Assembly (NCBI GenBank): GCA_018398585.1
Contig: JAGTTD010000018.1
Span: 2,859,501 to 2,923,500 of the forward strand
Direction of reading: 5' to 3'
Source: Simmondsia chinensis
Lineage: Eukaryota > Streptophyta > Magnoliopsida > Caryophyllales > Simmondsiaceae
Length of the DNA: 64,000 nucleotides
Part shown: positions 56,552 through 64,000 of the stretch, piece after piece
How the letters are laid out: the number at the start of each line of letters is the position of its first letter
Numbering within the stretch: position 1 is the first letter of the stretch
Notes under the pieces: model-generated
The model's input: the letters and a program-made list of their open reading frames with translations, nothing else
Told to the model about the DNA's origin: nothing
The model's database searches: none
Made by a program: the position numbers and the translations under genes

Positions 56552-56705
56552 CAAATAATTTTTCAATTTTTTCAAAAACAAAAAAAAAAAAAATAAATTT
56601 TTGGGTTATTTACACCAAATATTAATTTAGTCCTTATATTTTTAACTGTGTCAATTTAGTTCTTGTACAGTTCATATTGTGCCAATTTGGTCCTTGGAGT
56701 CCTAT

Positions 56706-56958
56706 TGGGGGTGCACCTTGTAGGGGTAAGGCATCCTCGGAAACAGCCTCTCATTAGGGTTTCCCCCTGATGGAGTAAGGCTGCGTATATCATACCCCTC
56801 CCAGACCCCGCTCACATGGGAGCTTTTGTGGCACTGGACTTGTTGTTATTGTTGTTATATACCTTGTAGAGGTAAAACTATGTACATCTCACCTTTCCCA
56901 AATCCTGCCTTGGCGAGAGCCCTTGAGGCGCCACATTTGTCGGTCTTCTTGTTGTTGG
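56706..56958 (+). repeat. RTE/SINE 3' end, copy j (outer)
   Basis: 3' body with CTATGTACATCTCACC, CCTTGGCGAGAGCCCTTGAG and a decayed TTGTTGTTGG tail. It is interrupted by the insertion at 56730-56860. Confidence 0.65.
56730..56860 (+). mobile_element. RTE/SINE 3' end nested in copy j
   Basis: 131 bp flanked by 15-bp direct repeats ACCTTGTAG(G/A)GGTAA at 56715-56729 and 56861-56875. Body CTCGGAAACAGCCTCTC, AAGGCTGCGTATATC and tail TTGTTGTTATTGTTG. It is 5'-truncated, with no 5S head. Confidence 0.8.
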
Positions 56959-57171
56959 TCTGTAAAGTAAAATTTATGTCAAGTTGTTAATGAAATTTTT
57001 AATGGTTGAGCCATAAATTGGGTTAAAATGAGTTAACGGGTAGATTTGTAATGGGTTGATTGTATCGTAACTTAAATTTGACCAAATGATGAACTAGGCA
57101 CAATATTAATTATTAAGGGACTAAATTGACACAATAAAAAAAGTATAAGGATTTTTCGTGCAAATAAATCC

Positions 57172-57891
57172 TTTTTTTTTTTCGTGTTCTGTGCACGTTA
57201 AATATGGTGTGACGTGGGAAAAGTAAAGAAATTCTTGTATCATTTTTTTTTTTTTTTTTTTTTGTTGTATGAAATTGGGAAAATTTTGATTGGTATACTA
57301 AGAAATGACGCTAACTTACATGTCATTGTTTGAAGATGTGGGAATTGTATTCAAAAGGTTGAATTTGGTGTCACATTTTGGACCCCCCCCCAAAAAATAA
57401 AAAAAAAGAAAGAAAGAAAGAAAGAAAGTGTTGTAAATATTAAATATTTTTCGAGTATAATTTTTATGTTTAAATTTAGATATTATTAAATATCATAAAA
57501 AATTAAAAATTATGTAAAAGACCTTTAGATACACACACATATATATATATAATATATATGTGTATGTATAATGATTGACACGTGTTTCATACGCGTCATC
57601 TCCTCACTGCTCACTGCTCACTGCATGACTATTGTTATTTAATGTAACTATAAGTATAAGTTTGTGCAGTGTGAAGTAAACACACATGAAATAACAAAAA
57701 CGAAGTAAAAGAATTGAAGTGAGATTGAGGGAATTATTTGCGTAAAAGAAAAAACTTCTCTTATTTTCTAGTTCGTATACAAAATACTTGTTATTTTTCT
57801 TCAAGCTTATTTGGGTTTCTATTTTTATTCTCTTCCTATAGAATATAATGTATTTATAGTTTTACAACAGAAAGAAAGAATTTGGTATCAC
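57172..57891. other. AT-rich spacer
   Basis: A T-run at 57241-57263 and a TA-rich patch at 57535-57565. No gene. Confidence 0.5.
57402..57430. repeat. (GAAA)n microsatellite
   Basis: About six GAAA units; a C-run and an A-run lie just upstream. Confidence 0.85.
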
Positions 57892-57907
57892 ATAAGCTAG
57901 CATTATA

Positions 57908-58167
57908 CAGGGTTCATTTATTAGGTACTAAGACACCGGATTCCATTAAAACTTCGAAGTTAAGCGTACTTGAGCGAGAGTAGTACCAGGATGGATGACC
58001 TCCTGGGGAGTCCTCGTTTTGCAAACCCCATAATGTTGGGGTCCTCAGAAACAGCTTCTCAACAAAGTTACACCCTGAAGGAGTAAGGCTACGTACATCC
58101 ACTCCTCCCAGACCCCGCTTGTGCGGGAGCCCTTGAGGCAGTAGGTCAGTTATTGTTGTTGTTGTTT
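57908..58167 (+). mobile_element. 5S rRNA-headed SINE, copy k (best TSD)
   Basis: 260 bp with an exact 16-bp TSD ATAAGCTAGCATTATA at 57892-57907 and 58168-58183. It starts CAGGGTTCATTTATTAGG, then a 5S-like head at about 57927-58027 (ACACCGGATTCC, AAGTTAAGCGTACTTGAGCG, GGATGGATGACCTCCTGG, GTCCTCG), body GGGGTCCTCAGAAACAGC, AAGGCTACGTACATCC and (TTG)n. It defines both ends of the family. Confidence 0.92.
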
Positions 58168-58183
58168 ATAAGCTAGCATTATA

Positions 58184-59360
58184 TGATAATGTCTTTTTTT
58201 TTTTTTTTTTTTTTTTTTGTATCATTGCCATTGGAATTTGTATGATACATGGTATTCTTGTTGAAGTTGTTGGTGTAATTGTTGATAGAATCTACTAACA
58301 TTTTTCGAGATTCGACCCGCTTGGGAGTTTCAACCATCTTGAAGTCGTTCTCGATTCATTCTTCTATGTTTAATTCGTTTTGTTTCTGCTCGTAGCCTTT
58401 TGGATGTATGTCAGACTGTAGATTATTCTGTCTTTCCAATACCATTTGTATTAATATTAAACATTAATCTTTAAAATTATGAAGAAAAGCGAGCACTAGT
58501 TGTTGTATATGTTTTTAAGGTGGTCATACCAAGCAAAGCTTAATCTGGTAGTGATGATTTCCGAGGGCTAAAGATGCCGATCAAATCTCACTAAAATGTT
58601 TTTGAGATAGTCATTAAAGCAAATTAGAAGGGAGTATATTGTTCTGGCTAGGATTTAATCTTTTACTAATGATATACGCATTTTTGATTCCAAGGTTGAG
58701 CAGATTTTCTTTCCATCATTGTTACAAAGAAGCCAGTAGGGCAGCGAATTGGTGTGCGAACTAGGGTTTGATCTTCTTCCTCGTAACTCAAGACTACCTT
58801 CCGGATCGATCTTTGCTTATGCTATTAGGTGCGGATGGTTGAGGGTTCTCTTCTCTTGAAAAGAGAACTTAAAACTCCTTTTCTCCTTATTAGTATTAAA
58901 AAAAGTTTTTAATACACAATATGGAAAGGAACTTTAATTATCTGCTCTCAGTTTGAAGGTTAATGAGTCGAGTTGAGTTCGAGCTTGCATATTTGAGGCT
59001 CCCCCCTTCGAGGTAAGGAGGTACAATATTGTCTTAAATAGAGCCACTAACATGAATAGAAGGGGATATAACTTTCAAACTCAAAAATTCATACTTGTAG
59101 TTAGGTAGCTTAACTACTATACTAAACCCAAAAGCTCATGAATTGAGATTTTGTCAAGAGTCATTTTCCCGGCCTAAGAAGATGCTAAAACCTGGAGATT
59201 ATACACTCGAGCTGAAGCTCGACCAACAATGATCTCAAAATTAGCTAATGTTAGAGAAGAAGTTAAATTTTTCACGAGGTCTAAACCTGACCTGGTGACT
59301 TGACACGTGAGGTGTACATGTAAATTTAGAGTAGGATGACTTTAGGTGGATTGGCCTAAT
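58184..59360. other. Spacer with no recognised gene
   Basis: A T-run at about 58194-58219. The rest has unclear composition and no convincing ORF or RNA. Confidence 0.5.
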
Positions 59361-59368
59361 AATTTTAT

Positions 59369-59724
59369 GGGTTATTTACACCAAAGGTCTCTTTAATTTA
59401 TTCATTGTATTAATTTAATTATTGTACTTTTAATTGTGTCAATTTAGTCCTTAAAGAAATATTTATGTTAAGTTTTTAATAAAATTTTTAATGATTTGAC
59501 CACGAATTGGGTTAAATTGAGTAAACGGATGAATTTATAATAAATTACTTGTATCTAATATAATTTTTTCGCTCAAAATTACGTCATTAACTTAACTTAA
59601 ATATGATCAAAGGACTAAACTGACACATTTTGAATTGTTCAGGGACTAAATTGACACAATTAAAAGTATAAGGACCAAATTAATACAATGGGCAAAGTAT
59701 ATGAACCTTTTGCGTAAATAACTC
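59369..59724. repeat. MITE, complete copy of the 'gtgtcaatttagtcc' family
   Basis: GGGTTATTTACACCAAAGGT at the left end and CTTTTGCGTAAATAACTC at the right end are inverted; the arms run through AATTGTGTCAATTTAGTCC. It is the best copy for defining the family. Confidence 0.7.
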
Positions 59725-59819
59725 TAATTTTATTTGTAAATTAATAGTTCCCATATCCTCCATTAATTTCAATTACTAAACTACTGGTTAAAAAGTGAGT
59801 AAATTAACTACATAATTAA

Positions 59820-60080
59820 TTATTTAGATATTTTGATGTTTTAATGTATAGAATGAGGCACACTATTACATAAATGTACTAGAATCGGGCTTATTTTCAC
59901 TAAAAAATGTTGACGTGTTATACAATTACGACAATATATATAAGTTGTGTTATTGTTTTAATTCAAAATTTGCCAGATTATAATATAATTTACTAGATTC
60001 TAATAAAAGGTACCTATGTATTGCCGTAGACACGGTCCATCAACATTGTTTAGCAAAATTTACTAGATTTGAATGAAGGA
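59820..60080. repeat. 'cacttaggtacc' family fragment
   Basis: Diverged copy of the dispersed AT-rich repeat (GCACACTATTACATAAATG, AAGGTACCTATG). Confidence 0.35.
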
Positions 60081-60132
60081 GAGCTAAATAAGTCATTATG
60101 TATGTGTATATAAATATATATTGGAACACCAT

Positions 60133-60290
60133 TTTTTTCCTTAATTAGTGATGGAGTTGAGGTACAAAGTAGGTAACTCGACTAAGTGAGCCTTGAGTCA
60201 ACTTGTAAAAAAACGGGGATTAAAACAACAAAATCATACAAGCAAAAACAGGCAAAACACAATGAGTCTCAAACACTACTAGATAATATA
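60133..60290 (-). mobile_element. Poly(A)-tailed short retroposon, longer copy
   Basis: Near-identical direct repeats of about 26 bp ending TTGGAACACCAT lie at 60107-60132 and about 60291-60317. The insert starts with a T-run on plus (A-tail on minus) and shares AATTAGTGA, GACTA(A/G)G(T/C)GAGCC and ACGGGGAT with 32118-32214. Confidence 0.72.
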
Positions 60291-60376
60291 TATATATAAA
60301 TATATATTGGAACACCATAAATTATATTTAGATCATGAAAATTCAAATGATAATTATATACTAGTACTTTGAGGTT

Positions 60377-60377
<1 letters not shown>

Positions 60378-60430
<53 letters not shown>
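60378..60430. repeat. (TA)n microsatellite
   Basis: About 26 TA units. Confidence 0.92.
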
Positions 60431-60434
<4 letters not shown>

Positions 60435-61397
60435 TACTTAAATTTTGTGAAACAATTTTTGAATTCGAAAGTTACATGTATCTAATAAATAGTCAATATA
60501 ATGGTGTGTAAGAGTGCAAATGTTATCGTTATTTGTTGGCAAATCAATCATTGCCTCTTCCCATCCCACACACATATGAACTGCAATGTTACGACATTTT
60601 TACTAAAAAAGAGTTGGATAAAGGACTTATTTTACGTCCTTACACACTATAGTGTTAACTATTTTGTTAAATACATATAATAACTGGACTAAAAAATTAT
60701 TTTATAAAGTTTATGTACTAAAAAATTAATACACTAAATTTTATTATACTTAAAATATAATCATTTACATGACATCAAAAGTCAAGGTACACATATTATA
60801 AATTACTCATTGACAAGGATTCGATAAATTTGTTAATCATGTATTTCGTCATATTAAGGGTGTGTTTGGTTTATCTTATTTCACCTTCTCTGTTTCATTA
60901 AGATATATTTATCTAAAATATAGATCTTTTTACAATAAGTTATTCGGTTGTGTAGTACAGAAATGTTTTTTTTTTTATGTTATAAAGTATTTTGATATAG
61001 GTTAAAAGAATTTATTTATTATAATCACAAAAAATAACTTCATAATAAAAATTAACTAATAATAATAGATAAAAGTGAATCATGATAATAACTAATCATA
61101 ATAACAGAGGGCAAATAGTGTAGTGACTTATTGGGGTAAACAATGATGGTGCTAGGTGCAGTCCGGTGATGATAAAAGTAAAAGTGAATCACGGTGGTAA
61201 AAATCTAATGTTAATATAGTCTTCATAAAACATTTTTTTGAAATAAACTGCAAATAAATTCAATTTTGCAACTTTTTCTACTTGTGATATATAATATTTT
61301 ATTTTTTTCATTTAAATTTTTAAAAAAAATATAAAAAGATATTTTTTATCAACCAAATGTAACCTTTCAATTTATTAAAACCTTTGCACAACTTTTA
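60431..61397. other. AT-rich spacer
   Basis: No gene is seen; many poly-A/T words. Confidence 0.5.
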
Positions 61398-61982
61398 GGC
61401 TATATTTGGCTGTAACTGTTAGCTATTAGCATTTAGCGTTTAGTTATTAACTGATGAGTAATATGTTTGATAAATTAAGATAAAAAAAAAAGGTAAAATA
61501 ACAAATAAAATTTGATTAGATAGCCGTTTAAAAAGCAAAAAGTTAAATTATTTAGCTTTTCAAAAGTAGTTTTTTAAAAGCAAAATACTATAAAAAATGC
61601 TAATAATAAAATTTTTACCAAATAATACTACTAAATATTTGACTAGTTAAAATATTGAACACTATAAAAAAAGTATTTGCTAAATATAATCTTAAACTGT
61701 TAGTTATTACCATTTAGCGTTTAGTTGTTAGCTGATGAGTAATATATTTAGTAAATTAAGATGAAAAAAAGAGGCAAAATGATAAATATAATTTGATTAA
61801 ATAGTATTTGGAAAGTAAAAAATTAAATTATTTAGCTTTTAAAAAGCAATTTTTTAAAAGCAAAATGCTATAAAAAATGTTAACAATAAAATTTTTATCA
61901 AATAGTACTACTAAATATTTGACTAGTTAAAATATTAAACACTATAAAAAAAGTATTTACAAAATATAATCTTAAACTGTTA
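61398..61982. repeat. Tandem duplication of a MITE (2 x about 290 bp)
   Basis: The unit beginning CTGTTAGCTATTAGCATTTA at 61415 recurs at about 61688 (CTGTTAGTTATTACCATTTA), with matching interior (TTTGACTAGTTAAAATATT at 61637 and 61918). The family is shared with 39991-40226 and 54976-55206. It ends about 110 bp before the next coding start. Confidence 0.7.
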
Positions 61983-62095
61983 AAAAATTAAACCAAAGCC
62001 GGCATACGTTTAAAACCATACCACCTCTATAGCGTAAAATTAATTTGCTTTGTGAGGAAGTAAACAAAAGCGAAGAGAAGAGGAGGCATAAGGCA

Positions 62096-62141
62096 ATGGC
62101 GGCTCCATGGTTGCGTAGTCGATTGCTTCCCCTCTTCAATG
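62096..62141 (+). CDS. Probable first coding exon of a gene continuing rightward
   Basis: ATG at 62096 opens MAAPWLRSRLLPLFN with a donor GGTAACC after 62141. The context AAGGCAATGGCGGC is close to a plant start consensus, and upstream is a purine-rich leader (GAAGAGAAGAGGAGG). The Arg/Leu-rich start would suit a mitochondrial or plastid transit peptide. No second exon was recognised in 62142-64000, where a MITE, a SINE and a tandem duplication lie, so the product is unknown. Confidence 0.5.
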
Positions 62142-62357
62142 GTAACCCCTTCAAAACCCTAATTTCATTCAATCCTTTGCTTCTTCTTTTTTTGACTTTT
62201 TAGTCCTTTTCTTGCAAATTTGACTGTAATTGATTATTCTAAAAGTTTAAGATGATGGATGAAGGTCGAAATGCAGTAGTTTTATACTGCTAAACATGTT
62301 ACATGTTCGGTTTTCGATTGGGCTTGAAGTATGATAATGAACTTGTGCAACCCGTTA

Positions 62358-62760
62358 TGGCTTGTTTGGCAACCGAGTAAAAAGGTGAATGTAAAGAGAA
62401 CTATAGCTAAAATAAGAGTAAAATAATCAAATTTTTTAAAAAAATTATCGCTTCCCTCTTTACTCTCAAATTTGGGGTAAATACTTACATATCTTTTAAC
62501 CTAAGAGGATATCAACACGCAAGCACGGGATCCCATTAAAACTCCAAAGTTAAGCGTGCTTGGGAGATAGTAGTACCAAGATGGGTGACCTCCGGGGAAG
62601 TCCTCGTGTTGCACCTCTTAGATTGGGGGTTTCTCGGAAATAGTAGTACCAACAAGGGGGAAGGTTGCGTACATCCACCTCCTAAACCTTGCTTAGGCAG
62701 GAGTCTTTGAGGCACTGGGAATGTTGCTTTTTTACCCCTCTTTACCCTGTTGCCGAACAG
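62358..62760. repeat. hAT-like MITE carrying a SINE
   Basis: GGCTTGTTTGGCAACC on the left and TGTTGCCGAACAGG on the right are inverted; inner words CTTTACTC...TTTGGGGTAAA recur at 63400-63600. The 5S SINE copy l is inserted inside. Confidence 0.5.
62503..62728 (+). mobile_element. 5S rRNA-headed SINE, copy l
   Basis: The best-preserved 5S head in the window (about 62523-62617): GGGATCCCATTAAAACTCC, AAGTTAAGCGTGCTTGGGAG, AAGATGGGTGACCTCC and GTCCTCGTGTTGCA. The body is shorter than in other copies and ends GAGGCACTGGGAATGTTG with a T-rich tail. No exact TSD. Confidence 0.88.
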
Positions 62761-63348
62761 GGGGTTAATCTTAAGGGTGCGGTTATTGGGATTTTAACTC
62801 GCGATTTCGTGATCAACAAACTCTAATACTATGTTAAGAAACTAACTGTTACGAAAGATTGAGCGATGAGTGAGGGCCCCAACTATGGTTATATACACTT
62901 ATATCCTCGTTCTGAAAATTTAGGATAAGTTATGAACTGCTACTGAATGCAGTGATTCAATTTACCCCTATTTGAGAGAGATAAGCGGTAATGGAGGTAA
63001 TAGGGTTTAAAACTTACCCCTTTACCCCCCCCCCCCCCATGATACAAACCCGATCGAATCCACACAAGATCCAACACAATCACATAATCCAACCACACAA
63101 TCGCTAATAGTAACTATGGGATAGCTAGATTGGTATCCCGGATTTGTATTGATATATCAAATATAGTAAATACAAGTATGAGAAGGGGGGGAAATCCAGA
63201 AGAAAGGGGAAAGGATTAGAGAGAATTTGGGGAGAGAGAGAGAAGATCATCACATTACAATTAACATGCCCAAATCTCTAACTAACTGTCCCTATTTATA
63301 ATAATGATCTCAAGGATGAGGTGGCCTCTAGGGCTGACGTGGCTGTCA
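62761..63348. other. Intron or spacer, no exon recognised
   Basis: A C-run at about 63015-63030 and G-run at 63184-63191. No coding motif. Confidence 0.4.
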
Positions 63349-63600
63349 AGTCGGCTCTTGACTAATTCGGGCGTGACCCTCAGTAATATTTGTATCACAT
63401 TACCCCATTTTCTTTACCCTCCAATTTGGGGTAAAGAGATGGTAAGATTTTACAATATTTTGGATAGTTCGGCAGTCGGGCCGACTCGAGACTAATTCAG
63501 GTGTGATCCTCTGTAATATTCGTATCACATTACCCCATTTTCTTTACCCTCCAATTTGGGGTAAAGAGATGGTCAAATTTTAAAATATTTTGGACAATGT
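63349..63600. repeat. Tandem duplication, period 130 bp
   Basis: GACTAATTC(A/G)GG(C/T)GTGA starts at 63359 and again at 63489; both units contain TATCACATTACCCCATTTTC and CCAATTTGGGGTAAAGAGAT. Confidence 0.85.
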
Positions 63601-64000
63601 TGTTGTCATTCTAACTATAACTCTCTTTATTCTTATCCCTTCATCCAATTGTGAAGCAAGGCTAATTCATTTATCCCTCGTTTTCCTTACCCTTAACTAA
63701 ACCGCACTGACATTGGAATAGGATAACCGTTTACCCTTTTTACACTACCCCTCTTTAACCATTTACCCTCTCTTCAATTCGAGGGGAGTGTCTTCCGGAA
63801 AATTTCAGTTAAAATATTATCATTTACGAATATTTTTCTCAAAAATTTTCTTACTTTGTCAAGGAAAACAATTTAGTAATTTAAATTTGTATAGAATTTG
63901 TGATTGACCCATTTGAAATTGAGGTGAGATTCGCCGTCTAAAGTTTGAGGTAGAAAATCTTTTCCGTTCTATGAAGAAAAAAAGTTTTCTATCCTTGTTG
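63601..64000. other. Right edge, no exon recognised
   Basis: AT-rich, with ACCC-type words related to the MITE at 62358. No ORF with a motif. Confidence 0.4.

Larger units (their letters stand above)
56603..57171. repeat. MITE of the 'gtgtcaatttagtcc' family split by SINE tails
   Basis: The left arm GGGTTATTTACACC...CAATTTGGTCC ends at about 56700; the right arm resumes at about 56960 and ends GGACTAAATTGACAC...AATAAATCC (inverted). The retroposon fragments between are the two entries below. Confidence 0.65.

Noticed and set aside
57927..58027. Functional 5S rRNA genes
   Set aside because: All five 5S-like stretches are diverged, isolated, fused to a SINE body and flanked by TSDs, unlike tandem 5S arrays.
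62820..62960. Another LTR starting near 'actatgttaagaaac'
   Set aside because: The PBS-like word is weak, and no partner LTR or internal region was found.

Overview
This is a nuclear window from a plant, most likely a eudicot. It has split genes with GT/AG introns, AT-rich intergenic DNA, plant LTR retrotransposons primed by initiator tRNA-Met, and protein families specific to land plants. I cannot fix the genus. Three host genes are visible; most of the rest is nested transposable elements.

Host genes. (1) 1728-12201 (+): the 3' two thirds of an ELF6/JMJ11-type H3K27 demethylase. The end of the JmjC core is split over short exons, and the last exon carries four C2H2 zinc fingers. The 5' exons lie left of the window. 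Introns of up to 3.3 kb hold several transposons. (2) 54651-56551 (+): a two-exon LysM-RLK-related cytoplasmic kinase of the Arabidopsis At3g57120 type. Its catalytic residues are replaced, so it is a predicted pseudokinase. (3) 62096-62141 (+): a probable first coding exon of a gene running off the right edge.

Mobile DNA, left to right. 1-1341: 3' part of an LTR element with an acidic ORF. 15003-20285 (-): a Reina-like Ty3/gypsy chromovirus with both LTRs and a 5-bp TSD. 23899-29109 (+) and 34427-39659 (-): two decayed copies of one Ty1/copia family with very short LTRs that begin TATTAG. 33032-33901 and 44805-45650: two inverted copies of a Mutator-like element packed with AAACCGCGT/ACGCGGTTT palindromes. 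40791-42106 (-): a GC-rich poly(A)-tailed retroposon inside a MITE. 47178-about 50140 (-): a 5'-truncated RTE-clade LINE. Many MITE-like inverted repeats lie between these.

The most interesting system is a SINE family whose head is derived from 5S rRNA. Its 3' body and (TTG)n tail match the 3' end of the RTE LINE in this same window. I count about 14 insertions bearing this tail; five have the 5S head. Several keep 11-19 bp target-site duplications, including one insertion reduced to the tail alone. This suggests an RTE LINE drives a 5S-headed SINE. Two further small retroposon families (tRNA-headed, and short poly(A)-tailed) are also present.

All similarity statements come from reading the sequence and from recalled family motifs; no database search or alignment program was run.
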